This document shows, piece after piece, positions 1 through 11,340 of a DNA stretch of 64,000 nucleotides. Each line of letters starts with the position of its first letter. Position 1 is the stretch's first letter. The stretch covers positions 3,085,501 through 3,149,500 of the forward strand of contig JAJFZO010000028.1 of NCBI GenBank assembly GCA_021397835.1, written 5' to 3'. The position numbers and the translations under genes are program-made. The DNA is from Moringa oleifera. Its lineage: Eukaryota; Streptophyta; Magnoliopsida; Brassicales; Moringaceae. The notes below the pieces were generated by a model. That model was not told the DNA's origin. It did no database searches and saw only the letters and a list, made by a program, of their open reading frames with translations.

Positions 1-147
1 CAGTTAAAAAAGAAAAATATCTTAAAGGGAATACTGCCTCTTTAGAACTTTCCCTAGACAGTTGTGTGCTGCAGCTGTTTGTTTTGTTTTATTATACCTT
101 AGAATTTATTAACTTACTTTATTAAGGGATTATTCCAATATACTTCA
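1..147 (+). other. 5' flank of LPR-like pseudogene, copy A
   Basis: Noncoding sequence that aligns to about 53,100-53,247 of copy B; both share a run around 'accttagaatttattaact' and 'ttattaagggattatt'. Homology to copy B stops at about 147, where copy A jumps directly to sequence matching copy B from about 53,622. About 370 bp of the oxidase exon's 5' part is therefore missing from copy A. The join lies in 'acttcacctcc', with only about 3 bp (tca) shared by both sides. Confidence 0.6.
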
Positions 148-676
148 CCTCCATTTGAAGCACATCGTTCCTCGGGACCCGATCATCCCCAGGGCCATAT
201 CCACCATTAAGAAGGGCATTCCTACCGTAATGCACCTCCATGGTGGCATCCATGAGCCCAAGAGTGATGGAAACTCAAACTCATGGTTCACTATTAGATT
301 CAAAGAAAAGGGACCCGTATGGACCCATAAAAGATATCACTACAACAACATTCAATAACTAGGAGGAAATATGTGGTGTGATGATCATGCCATGGGGTTG
401 ACTAGAGTCAATCTATTGGCTGGCTTGATTAAGGCCTACGTCCTCCGCCATCCCCAAGTTAAGCAGTCAGTTGGGCTACCCCATGGTTACGAGTTTGATC
501 AACCGTTGATCATAGCTTCTCCACCGATAGTTCCATAGACATGAACTCCACCAGAAATAATCTGTTCATCGACCCGCAATGGCAACCTGAATATTTTGGC
601 AATGCAATCATTGTAAATGGAAAGGCATGTCCACGAATAACTATAGACCGTTATAAAATAGATTTTAAATAATTAA
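148..676 (+). pseudogene. LPR1/LPR2-like multicopper oxidase, copy A, 5' part (broken)
   Basis: Decayed exon of a plant multicopper oxidase of the LOW PHOSPHATE ROOT type. In Arabidopsis LPR1/LPR2 are ferroxidases in the root response to low phosphate. The conceptual translation carries the GIPTVMHLHGGIHEP segment (first copper HxH motif intact), then an LTRVNLLAGLI segment. The second copper motif, normally WYHDHA, reads WCDDHA, so one copper-ligand His is lost. Stops and frame changes follow at about 536. A clear IIVNGKA segment resumes near 610 and the exon runs to the MULE insertion site at 676. The N-terminal part is deleted. The start at 148 is the deletion junction, not a start codon. 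It continues across the MULE at 6271. Family assignment is strong; no function is expected. Confidence 0.85.
668..676 (+). repeat. 9-bp target-site duplication, left copy (copy A MULE)
   Basis: AATAATTAA here recurs exactly at 6271-6279. It falls inside the oxidase codons for Arg-Ile-Ile-Asn. Removing 677-6270 plus one repeat restores a continuous reading through the codon set seen in the family. Nine base pairs is the duplication length typical of Mutator-like elements. The same pair occurs at 54,137-54,145 and 59,398-59,406 in copy B. Confidence 0.8.
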
Positions 677-770
677 GGAATTTTCTTTTCATAGTCGTCG
701 ATACAAAGGTATTTGTGTAAATACTTAACATTAGTAATGCATATATTTTTAGCACTTTTTAGATATTTTG

Positions 771-1357
771 AGGCAAAATTATCCTTCATAGAACATGTGC
801 AATTACTTACTTGCTCAAATACACAAAATAAGAAGTCTAAAATCTCAAACATCTCTCTTTCTCTCTCTTTTAACTTTTGCACTAAACTTTTCTACTTAGC
901 TTCGTCTCTCTTCATTTGGCATTTATTCAATTCTTTGCTGTCATTGTAAAAATCGACTTTTGAAGAATATCTGTAAGCTACTGAATCACTAAAAAATCAA
1001 TAAGGGTATGGTTTTAAATAATATATTCTGCTCAAATTTTGGATTTGTTACCTATTGAATAGCCACAAATGAAATCCTCTCCTTATATTCGATTCATTAT
1101 TTTGTTAATATTTTTGAGTTTACTTTATGGATTTGGAAGCTTGAATACATATTTTTGAATAATTTTCTTTAGTCTTTGGTGTTAGTTTCTGAATCTGCAA
1201 TGTTTGGGTATATCATTGTGTATTTTTTTCATTTTTCTTTTAATACATTGAAACTAAAAAGATTAGTTTGGGTATATGTATAGGTATCAGATATTTAAAT
1301 ATTCATTTTTTAGTGTGTCGGCTCCAATTTAACAGTTTTGGTACATCTATGCGTGTT
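771..1357. other. MULE left-end segment present only in copy A
   Basis: Homology with copy B is lost from about 771 to 1357. Copy B instead has a CACTA-type fragment at about 54,252-54,950. The segment contains a pyrimidine tract (ctctctttctctctc) near 853-870 and no convincing coding sequence. It may be original MULE sequence replaced in copy B, or an insertion specific to copy A. Confidence 0.4.
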
Positions 1358-1734
1358 GCCTCGTCACATTAGTGACCTGTTAATAAGAATTGTATTTAGC
1401 TGATGAAAACCTAACATGTTAGCTTAAATCATAAACTATTTACTTAATCATACCGTGTTTCATATAATCATACCTTGTTTACTTAATTATATCTTGTTTA
1501 AGCAATCATATCAAACTCTTGAAACTATTTATTAAGAATTATAAAATGTTTACATGAATTTTGACATGCTTTTTTTAAAGCCAAATGTAGATGGCAATCA
1601 ATTCTACTACTCATAAGTAATCTGTGACCTTAAAGAGTCCTAAAAGACTAGGAAGATAATAAAGCACTAATGAAAATAATGTCATACCCACTTTATGGAA
1701 AATTTTGAATGACTCTTAGAAAGAGAAGTTTAGA

Positions 1735-2510
1735 GACAACTGTTGGGGCATTTTTTTACATGTGCGCAAAGATTTAAACTTCTCTGAGATTATTGTCCAT
1801 AATCTTTTACTTTGGGAGATTCAACAAAACCACAAGGATAAAATGTGATTTAGACTTAGATAGAATGAGGTTCATTTTAACAAAGTAGAATTCTCCCTAA
1901 TTACTGGGTTAAAGTTTGGCAAGCTACCAAACATAGATAACATTAAAGCCTAATCCATTTGGTATCCTCGCCAAATACTTTGGGGGAACAATAAGGTCAA
2001 TGGTAATAACATAAACACAAGGTTACTAGAAAGAAAATTTAAGGAAGAAGATGATAAGGTGAAGTTAGGGTTGTTGTATTTGTTGACTGTCTTCATCAAA
2101 GGCCATGACGAGTACCAACAGGTCCTAACGTGGTAGTTTCATTTAGTAGACAATTTAGAAGCTTTCGATAGCTTTCCATGGGGCACATGTGTCTACTGCA
2201 ACTCCTTGTTGCATTTTAAGAAGGTAGTTATAAATCAAATGATGGATGTTGATAGGGTGAGCTACAATGCTTATGACTTCGTGTGGGCAATACATGTAAA
2301 GATCTTACCTTTTTGTTTTTTCTTTTCAATTTCATTGAATTTTATATTAATCAAGCATAACTTGATTTCCCTTTTCCAAAGGTTTTTGCCTTCGAAGTGA
2401 TTCCTGCGATAACATCCACAACATTAAGTTGTCAAGCTCTAACCTGCCATTACCTCGAATTTGTCAATGAAGGTTCCATCGCAAGCCCCATAATGGAGAT
2501 TGTAAGAAGA
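1735..2510 (+). pseudogene. DUF1985-like (Ulp1-associated) gene carried by the MULE, copy A
   Basis: The translation resembles the plant DUF1985 domain, commonly fused to Ulp1/C48 SUMO-protease domains in transposon-borne genes. Recognisable pieces are a leading TVGAFFYMC-like stretch, an ILAKYFGG segment near 1965, a VKLGLLYLLTVFIKGHDEY segment near 2060, NLEAFDSFPWG near 2155, and MMDVDRVSYNAYDFVWA near 2240. A probable intron begins after 'tacatgtaaagatctta' (about 2295). The next exon would start near 2380 with FAFEVIPAI. Stops and frameshifts are present. I could not see a Ulp1 catalytic domain downstream. The + strand gene faces the - strand transposase within the same element. The family call rests on remembered domain character, so it is moderately sure. 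Confidence 0.6.
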
Positions 2511-2889
2511 TTTTCATAAATAATGTGAATAATTTTGTATCTTTATTTTCGTTTCACATTGTGAGTATATATATGATTTACCAATCAAGTTATGAATTGA
2601 AGATACAAAACAAAGATACGTTAACATCATGATGTTTGCACGATTTATAAATCAAGGGACAATTTTATTATATGATTTACTAATCAAGTTACGATTTGTG
2701 TTAAAAACATTGTCAAAATGTCAGTTACATGTCAACATTACATAATTAACTTGCATATAACAATTAAGACCATACAAACACTTGAAGTCTTAAATTGTAT
2801 ACCAACCTGTAATGAAAAAGAACTTAAAAATCAACATTATAATCAAAACATTATCATTCGCATGAGCTAATTGTATCATCATTTAATAA
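2511..2889. other. Noncoding spacer between the two MULE genes, copy A
   Basis: AT-rich sequence between the 3' ends of the DUF1985-like gene (+) and the transposase (-). It contains a partly repeated motif: 'gatttaccaatcaagttatg' near 2575 and 'gatttactaatcaagttacg' near 2673. The copy B equivalent is about 56,090-56,460. No coding sequence is recognised. Confidence 0.5.
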
Positions 2890-5600
2890 AGTTTAATTGG
2901 GAGCTATTTGACAAATTTGTGAATTATTCCCAACTCCACCATAATTATGACATTTGAAACGCAATTGATGAGGCACATTTGATGATCGAGAGTGGCTTAC
3001 TCCGTCATAATATTGTAGATTCAAGTATATCAATCGATTGTGTCCATATTGACCACATTTGGAGCATTTCTTTTGGCATGTTCTCTCCCCGTCAAAGAGA
3101 GTATTCTCTACTTTTCTTAGGCTCCCTACTGACTTACCATTATTTAATGGTAATACCATAAATGTTTTAACTTCCTTAGGTATATCCCAATCAGACTTAT
3201 CACTACCTAGACAAATTAACTCATTGTATGCTGCTACTAGTTGATCTTATTTGTATAATTAGAGTAAAGAGTTATGAAATCAATATTACATTCCCTATAA
3301 AAAGTACATAATTTACGAGGTTAATGCAAGAAGTAACAATAAATAATAAAAATATTAACAACAAAACCATCAATGTCACATGGAAGCTGCTAGTGCATGT
3401 GCACATGGCAAAAGATCAGCTTAAGACTCCTTACAAGTGCAAACTTGTTCAATAAGGTTTACAACTGCCTCTTTACCCTTGTACCTGACCAAAAATACAT
3501 TCTAAGTAATATTAGAAGTCATCATCTGTAATAAAACTTTTTGTCTCTTAGTCATCAATGAATGAACCCATTCTGTTAGTGGTGACCTCCAAACCTTAGC
3601 TTTATTGAGTCGATCATAGAACTAACATTGCATCATATCTCGAATGAATTCCAATAGAGCCATCATGGGCAACTCGCAAGCAAATCGAAGACTTGAATTC
3701 AAGCTTTCAACAATGTTAGTGGTCATGAGTTGATATCGTCTCTAAGGGCAATACACACGCGACCATTTTCTTGGATCTTCCTTCATTATATATTTGAAGG
3801 CTTTAACTTGATTAGCCTACCACTCAATCATCAATTTATTAAATTTAGATTCTTGATATGCCTTAGCCACATTATAAAATATCTTAGGTACATTGTCCCT
3901 CTTGAATTTATTCTTTATATTTTGGGCCATATGTTAGGAACATAAACATTGACAAGAATTGAGAAAGACCTATGCAGTAACTTTTGCAATAATGACATGA
4001 CGATCTCATATAATAATCAAATCCTCAACCAAACCAATTGTTTCTTTCAGTTATCATAAGAACCACTCCTAGTGGATATATCAGTTCATTCCAATCTTTT
4101 CATGCTGCTATAAACATTACACCGTGAAACCTCCCTTTTACGTGAGTAGCATCGATAGCAATGATTGATCTAATTACTATATGAAACCCCTTCAATAATT
4201 GCCAAAAGCCACAAAAAAAATACTTAAATTGATTAGTTCCATCTTCAATGCACATGTGAGCCCTAGTTTCTAAATTAATTATTTACAACATGTGGCAATA
4301 TGACAACAGTTGTTGATATAACTCAATTGGTTCACCATGTGTAAGAGACAATGCATACTCTTTAGCCTTTCATCCTTTGCTATATAAAATTTGTGTACCA
4401 TATAGTTCTTTCATATCACCCATGGTGTCTTTCGACTTAATAATTCTAACATTAGTAGACAACTTCTGAGCCATAATTTCTTTAAGAAAAATGGGACTTA
4501 CTTGCCAATATTATCGATGTAACTATTCAACTATGCAAGTGTGTGTCAAATCACATCTTATAATTTGGGAAAATTACCCTTATACAACTCTCACAACATG
4601 AATCTTCCATTCACAATTTCCTTCTTTATAAGCAATCTTAAATATTGATTTATTAGACCTATTAACTTTAAATTCAAAGTTCTCAGTTAATGCATGCATA
4701 CCCAAAAATCACTTCAACTATTTGAGAAAACCCAATCTCTAGCAAGGATGTGAATTGGAGTCACTAATCCATAGTAGTAGTTGAAGCAAGATTGTATAAT
4801 TCAGTATCCAATACACTATACCTTTTGATAGTACCATTGTTTGAATTATTATGTATTTCTTGGCATGCAACTAGGACATAAGATGGGACAGGACACAAGT
4901 TCTCATTGAATTCTTCATTTTAGGTTTTACTTCTAGAATGGGTTCACATTAATCTTCATTGGTAGGCTGAGTAGGTTGAGATTCATGATTGGGTATTCAC
5001 ACCCAATATTATAGTTCATCTGCTCATCGAAGTTAATCTCATTGGTATGCTGAGTGTTAAGGGGAGTCTCACTATGGATGAATGGTTCGGTGCTATGAAT
5101 GTCTAATTGAATAGTTGGATTACTCCTAATACAAGAATTATAAGGATTGATTCGTCCTGAAATTCCACCATCATGTAAACCTTTATCTATTCTCAACAAA
5201 ATTTCTCTCCACCAAATCAACAATTAAACAAAGAACTATGTTTTCATTAAACAATATAAATTCATTATCGTCATCATTCACTAACTCAATTTTGACAGTG
5301 GTTTCTCCAGATCTTACTATGGTATGTAGTACAATATTAGTCTTACAGAAATCAGTCTTAATGCAAGATTTAACCAAATCCAATAATTGTACATATGTCA
5401 AATCCCTCCAAACAATATACCTTTTTAGTTTTAATAACTCTAACAATATACTCAAAACTTTCTCTAGACTCGAACCACTCACCATTCCAAATTATAATGA
5501 TCCTTATTCGACAATGACAACAAAAATATTTAAAATAAAAATTGAAAAAATTAGCCATTACAAAGAAGAATATATGATTTCGTAAAAGAAGCCACAATTT
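2890..5600 (-). pseudogene. MURA-type MULE transposase, decayed, copy A
   Basis: Read on the - strand it shows the order of a plant MuDR transposase. The N-terminal PB1-like region is at about 5485-5180 (DLTYVQLLDLVKSC segment), followed by an acidic linker. The start of the DDE core, with an IDATHVKGRFHG segment holding the first Asp, is near 4155-4100. NIVESLNSSLR lies near 3735-3700. A SWIM-like zinc motif (CTCKES, then LPCAHALAA) lies near 3455-3370. A C-terminal zinc knuckle CSKCGQYGHNRL lies near 3080-3040, with its last Cys replaced by Tyr. Many stops and frameshifts break it, so it cannot be active. The whole gene sits in the MULE that splits the oxidase exon. Confidence 0.8.
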
Positions 5601-6270
5601 CATTCAATAAGTTATGCTTCATAAACTTGTAACGATTTTATGAATGAAGTTGCAGTTTCATGATGATGTTATTATAAACCAATTATAATACAATTTTCAA
5701 ACATGATACAAATCTAAGATTAGGTCACGATTCTCAACCTAAGTTACAAAATATAATGAAGGTCACAATTTAAACTGAAACAAATGAAATCTTCATAGTT
5801 TTAAGCTACGTTATTTTTTAAAGGTATACCTATCACCCTCTTGATCCATTCAAACACTTTTTGATTTTGAAGAAAAATATGTTGTGAGAAACATGAGCTT
5901 CCTTTTTTATGCGAGACAATAAGTAAAAAATATCAATTACTACTTTCAATTCCTTCTTTGGATATTGGTTTGATAGATCTTGGATACAAAGGCAGGAAGA
6001 AAGAACCAAAAAAGAGAACAAAGAAAGACAAAGCTTGAAGAGAGATAGAGGTCGAAGAGAGACAGAAATCAAAGAGAGAGAGATTATAGAAAGAGGATTC
6101 AAACAAATCTCTTGTGTTTTTTAGTTTATTTAATTTGGAGGGTATAATTGTTTTTTGTAAGGATATTTTCATCTTTCTAATATATTTAAGTGATAAAAAA
6201 AATAATCTTAGTAAAAAAAGGTTTTTTATTAAAAAAGAGGCGGTGGGATGCCAATTTTGGTAATTTCCTC

Positions 6271-6279
6271 AATAATTAA
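6271..6279 (+). repeat. 9-bp target-site duplication, right copy (copy A MULE)
   Basis: AATAATTAA, identical to 668-676, immediately followed by oxidase coding sequence (a GHNAKFFRFFFTNGLEY segment). Confidence 0.8.
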
Positions 6280-6558
6280 TGGCCACAACGCCAAATTCTT
6301 TAGATTCTTTTTTACCAATGGTCTAGAATACGTCCATGTGGCATCTGACTCTTCGTATCTTGGACAACTGGTCAAGACTAATGAGGTACTCTTGGCCTCA
6401 TCAAAGATTACTAACGTAATCGTTGAATTTTCTAAGACAAAATCAGACATAGGTATTATAATCAATGATGCACCCTATCCATACCCATCAGGTGACCTAG
6501 TCAATGAAGCATACAGTAAGGTCATGAAGTTTATCATAAAACAAAATTTAAAGGTCGA
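6271..6558 (+). pseudogene. LPR1/LPR2-like multicopper oxidase, copy A, middle part
   Basis: This continues the oxidase after the MULE. The frame is open for about 95 codons: KFFRFFFTNGLEYVHVASD, SSYLGQLVKTNEVLL, then NDAPYPYPSGDLVNEA and VMKFIIKQN. These match the cupredoxin domain between the N-terminal copper motifs and the C-terminal copper site. The sequence then stops matching oxidase at about 6555-6560 and becomes DUF3326 intron sequence. All 3' oxidase exons (C-terminal copper ligands) are absent from copy A but present in copy B. The deletion equals about 2.9 kb of copy B (about 59,690-62,600). Confidence 0.85.
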
Positions 6559-8241
6559 TAAGTATGATGTTTCTTTGTCTGTCTCATTAGCCTTTCATAT
6601 TAGGAATTTCTATTGATAACGACTGTGTTTTGGTTGGTGTTGTTGGGCGGTTTGTACAAGGTTGGATGATACGTATGCGGTATTTGTTCTAACCTAAAAA
6701 TAGTTGCCAAAATCAATCAAGTATAATATATATTTTTTAATCACTATGTTTGTTTTAACATCGAAAGAAAGATTATGGTAATTCATCTTACATCAAGAAG
6801 CCAAGGGGAAGAAAATTCACATGTAGAAAACATGCTGCTTTGCACTATAAAGAAACTGTAGCTTACAAGTAACTACTACATTGGCTTCTAAATCATTTTC
6901 ATGCCTTCTTTCTTTTCCTTTTTTTCCCTTTTCTCTTTCCTACATTGGTTAAATTTTTCAATTGGAAGTCATAATCTTGGAAGTTAAAATCGATTTTTAA
7001 GAAAACTATGAAAAGTTAAGCATCAATGCGTTATTTAAACACTAGTTTTTCTAGAAACCAAAAAAAATTATGAAGAGAATAAGATCTTATGTAGAAAATA
7101 TTTTATGCCTAAAAAAATTTGCCATGGTAATTCAATGAGAGAAAGAAATGTTGCTTTCGATACTATTTGTTAAGGACTTTGGCTTTTAATAAAGTGATGC
7201 AATTGAAACTGCCATTTAATATATATATAAATATATATATATATACATATATTTATTTATTTATTGTTAAATGGCTGTTATGGTGTTTGGTGATAGTATT
7301 TTTCAAAAGTTCTTTTACATAAGAAGTATAATAAAAGCAGTTACTTAAAAGTTAAAGTAAGTATATAAGGCTATATTGGTAATATTTTAAGTGATAAGAA
7401 TTCTTTTATTTTCACTTTTCACAAAGCACCTTCTAACTGTTTTATAGAAGGGTACTGTTTACTCTTAACCTCTAAATGTTAAAAGCACTTTGGAGTTTCA
7501 ATCGAACACATCTAAAATTTTTGTCATCTAGAAAACGCATTTTAGCTTTGACAAAAGTTATAAAATACATGTCATTGTTCTTAATCAATGCGTGAAATCA
7601 CATATAACTTTTGTGTTTGTTGAATATCATTTCATCTTCATTAAGTTTCACTAACAATGGGCATGTGGCCATTCTTTTTTAATGCAATGGTCAATCTAAG
7701 GAAGAGATTCCTTCACATGGATATGGAGTTGTTTATCATTCTATATGATTTTGTAATGGTATCCGTTATCATAATCTATCTCTTTAGTGCATAATACGTA
7801 TTTTTTGGGCAAGGGCAGGTAAAGAGTTTACTGCTTCACATTTGATGTTTGTGGCCAAGTGAGTTCTGTAAACTTGAATCTTTCTAGCATAAGACTTTTT
7901 TTTCTTTTTCAAACCCTTACAGGGGTAAACAGATTAATATGTATTCGAATAGAAAACAGATGCATAATTGCCACCATCAGTGCAGAACACAGTATCTAAT
8001 TTGATTAATTTTTTGGATTAGTGGCATAGGGGCTTAACATGCATATCAGTTATGATTGTTGTCTTTTAAAATATTCTAAGATATATAAATCAATCTGGTC
8101 GCTTAACTAGTATGGTCACTGGTCTAAATTTAGGACAAAGATTGAAGTGTGCCAGGTGTTCAATTTTTGTGATAAAGAGCCAATGTAGCTCATGGTTAAG
8201 CATGCAGTGTATTTTTCTGGGTAAACTAATCATTTTCACAG
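6559..8241 (+). other. DUF3326 intron 2 remnant, copy A
   Basis: It aligns to copy B from about 62,600 to 63,366, where it begins at a GTAAGT donor after the DUF3326 exon 2. In copy A the donor region is fused to oxidase sequence, reading 'ataagtatgatgtttc' against copy B 'gtaagtttgatgtttc'. Homology to copy B stops at about 7311. It includes an AT-dinucleotide tract at about 7218-7252. No coding sequence is recognised. It ends at an AG acceptor before the exon at 8242. Confidence 0.6.
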
Positions 8242-10000
8242 GTGCTTAATGCAGCAATGCTATACTAGCCCATGCCTAATGTATTGTGCATTGAAGCTCA
8301 TGCTCTTGACCGATTTGCAGAAGGCTTAAGGGCCCTTCAACCTGTTCACCAAAATAAGTTCTGATTGAAATGTATTTCATTCTTTTTTCTTTAGGATGTA
8401 TAATATACAATGATATGTTATTTTATCGGATTACCAGCTTATTGCGTATCAAATGCATGATGAAGTCCTGGTGTGAGAGCAGGTGGGATTGGTTCTTGAT
8501 GCTGGAATAGAGGAAGAGCTCTGAATCCATCATTTGCAAGTGGTTGATGCAACTAAGGTTCCCTCGGGTTGCCTCTTGTGGAATATATTGTTATTGACAT
8601 CCTTTTAGAGGTAATGAATGACAAAGAGGTGCATAAGTCTATTTAGATTCTCTATTTAGAGTATCTGTAGGCTTGTGTAATGTGAAAAAAGAGAAAGAAT
8701 TGTTCTTGCAAGTTCAAAATATGGAAAACTGCTGCTACTAAAGATATTGCTAAGGTTTAAACTCATTTTAGATTACGTTCATCTTTTAGTTTTGTTGTTT
8801 CACAAATGAAATGAGAATTTTCAATATGGCTATTTTTTTCCTTACTGCTCTACCGCTTCTCTTTCTCATAATTTTCATTTTTACCTGGGTTAGAATAATT
8901 TTAGGCATTTCTTAGATTAAAAGAAGAAAAGAAACCTGAATTTTTATACCAATATGGTTGCACAAGTTTGGAATTGAACCAAGTTTTGCAGGTAAAAAAG
9001 CGGGTTGATCCCAGAGCTGGCCAATCAACAGGGAGCATCAAATACCCTGGTTCACTGCTCCATGCTGTGTAAACTTTGGTCAAACGAGCACAGGTGAATG
9101 CTGTTGCAGTTTCCCTGATGATGATGTTGACGACATTGATGATTATCGACAAGGAATGGTAAGGCACGATCTTTTCAACCTTTTGGATAGGGTGCTACTT
9201 TAAAGTCACTATAACATTGTTGCAATGATGTGTATGAAGATATGCTATTTGTTTCATCAAGGTTCTCTTAAAGACTTTTTTTCTTTTCTTTTTTTCTAGT
9301 CATAACCCAGAAATCACAGGTACTGAACAAGTTCTCAAATTACTTGTGAAATGCTTCATATATCTATGAACTCTGGATTATAAAGGTTTCTGTCGAATAA
9401 GGTAATTAGTTAGTGAAAAATTATTGTTAAAGACCTGAAACTCCAGATAGTTACTACTTCCCTTGCACTTTTTAGTTTCTTATAATAGGCCTCATTAATC
9501 TGATTCTCTCGATAATGTTTGTATTGAGTTCCAAACAAGTTTAGATTCACAACATTTTGTCCATAGTACGGGTCTTTGAAGCTTTGCGTTCAAGGCCATA
9601 TGTGATTCATGCATGAATAATATTAAGTTAAGTAAGCTTGATTTTGGTGTCTATAATTTTTATCATTGATGCCAATCAATTGCTAGATTGCAGTTTATTG
9701 TCTTAAGAGGTAATTGAATAAGGGTCATCTATGATAGCTTTGAGAGCCTTGTTCTATCCTTTGCTTTTAGTAATGGTGTTATTCGTTCAATCTTGGCTTA
9801 TTAATTAATAATAATAATATATTATTATTATTTTGCAAGGAATAAATATATTGGTAGTGGTTGAGGCAGTTATAAGCCATATGGTGCTGTTATAAGCCGT
9901 ATGGGTGGTGATGTAATTCAAGATCCCTTGTGCACATGCTCCTGCAATGTCTCCCATCCCATTTGCCAAATTTCTTAGCCCAAAATCAGTTGCTGAGGAG

Positions 10001-11015
10001 GTTTATGAGCTTCCAAGAAATTAAGCGCTTAGATTCTATGCGTAAGGTTATTTTAGTTAGCTACATGAAGATTTGTGTTTCTCACAAGAAGACTTACTAT
10101 TTAGGTATTTGATGTGCGGAGAGTCTTATATATTCCTCGTTCTTGGGGACTTTACATGAACATCTAAGCCTTTTTTGTTCTTGGGTTTGTTGATTCATTT
10201 ACACTAGGATGAGAAATATGGTGACGTGGTTGTCGTTGAGATGTTATGATGTATTGAATATGCATAAGGTAGATGTATATTTACCATGCATGAGGATTGT
10301 TGCAATTGGAGCATTTTCTTGAGGAAGGGTTGCGTGGGGATTTTGGGAGCTGAGGGAATGCAGAGTGCGGCATAGGGATTTAGGCAAGTATATATAGTTT
10401 CGGGTCACAGAATTAATAGATCAGCTGATGAAAATGGCATCAGAAACTCCATTGTGGCTGACAAGTAAGAATAACACTAGAACCCTGTATGAATGCTTTA
10501 AAAGTTTAACTTTTTGAAGATTTGTCAACTGAAGATGGGGACTTGTGTTTCTTTTAGTGAAACCAAAGCAATAATAGTGAGTCATTGAGTTTAATGATGT
10601 TTCATTTTAGCTCAGTTTGGAGAGTGGTCAGCAAACTTGATAGCAAGGAAGTGCCCAGTAGACTGCTCCACTCATGAGCTGAATGAGTGACTAGACTCGA
10701 ATTCTTTGATTCTTTGCTACCAAAATATGCAAACATATAGGATCATAATGTTAGCATGTGCAAAGAGGTTTAAGATTCTGTCTTTCCCACTAGTTCTGTT
10801 GTTAGAGGTACAATTACTAAAAAACTGGCCAAAAATGAATAAGTACCTAGCTTAGAATGTGCATATAAGAATGTACTGACTAATTTTACCATGGAAAAAA
10901 GAAAGAACCTTTTATTTTTCTGCCTCTTTTTATTTGAGCAGATATGCCATATTAAGTCTAACCTTTTGCTAGTTGATTTTTTGTTTTAAGCTTTCTCCTT
11001 TCTCATCATCTCTAT
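10001..11015 (+). other. DUF3326 intron or lost-exon interval, copy A
   Basis: Sequence between the last recognised exon before the CACTA insertion and the CACTA itself. A reading near 10,210-10,470 (DEKYGDVVVVEM, later an EEGLRGDFGS-like stretch in another frame) hints at decayed coding sequence, but I could not match it to DUF3326 or any other family. Confidence 0.3.
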
Positions 11016-11041
11016 CAACCACAAGAAAACAAATCTTTTAT

Positions 11042-11340
11042 TACGGGCAATACCCGTCATAAAAAGCTCTTTATAATGGTCAGAAAACTGTCATTATAAG
11101 TGATGTCATAAAAACTTTATGACAGTCTAAAAGACCATCATAAATTCTTGATGGTCTTTAACCGTCATTAAAAAGTTAGAATATTAATGACGATCTGTAA
11201 TGGACCGTCATAAAATATATTGATGATATCATGACGGTCTTTATGACCATCATTAAAAAAAAAAATTAATTATCAATGGTTTTTGTGAATAACACAAACA
11301 TGTACTTTTTATTACTGTTTTTATGACCGTCACAAAAATG
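11042..11340. repeat. Left subterminal repeat array of the CACTA element
   Basis: Successive degenerate inverted motifs such as 'aatggtcagaaaactgtcatta', 'tgatggtctttaaccgtcat' and 'atgacggtctttatgaccatca'. They match the unit in the right-end array at 15,361-15,520. Subterminal repeats of this kind bind the TNPA-type protein in studied CACTA elements. Confidence 0.65.

Larger units (their letters stand above)
677..6270 (-). mobile_element. Mutator-like element (MULE) inside the LPR-like gene, copy A
   Basis: A 5.6-kb class II transposon bounded by the 9-bp direct repeats. It has a decayed MURA-type transposase on the - strand (about 5600 to 2890) and a DUF1985-like gene on the + strand (about 1735-2510). 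The ends share only a short GGAA(A)TT-like tip, with no long terminal inverted repeat visible, which fits a non-TIR MULE. A purine-rich GAGAGA tract at about 6000-6095 lies upstream of the transposase and may be its leader. Copy B has the same element at 54,146-59,397, with differing internal indels. Bounds rest on the target-site duplication and are probably exact to a few bases. Confidence 0.8.

Noticed and set aside
148..676. A functional LPR ferroxidase gene.
   Set aside because: Copper ligands lost, stops and frameshifts, missing exons in both copies.
5238..5585. 115-codon open frame on the + strand.
   Set aside because: It is antisense to the N-terminal part of the MURA transposase.
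5833..6172. Leu/Ser-rich open frames on the - strand that look like membrane or signal segments.
   Set aside because: They arise from a GAGAGA purine tract read on the opposite strand.
668..6279. The gap in the oxidase coding sequence as an ordinary long intron.
   Set aside because: No GT donor or AG acceptor fits the reading frame at the edges, while an exact 9-bp direct repeat does, with a MULE between.
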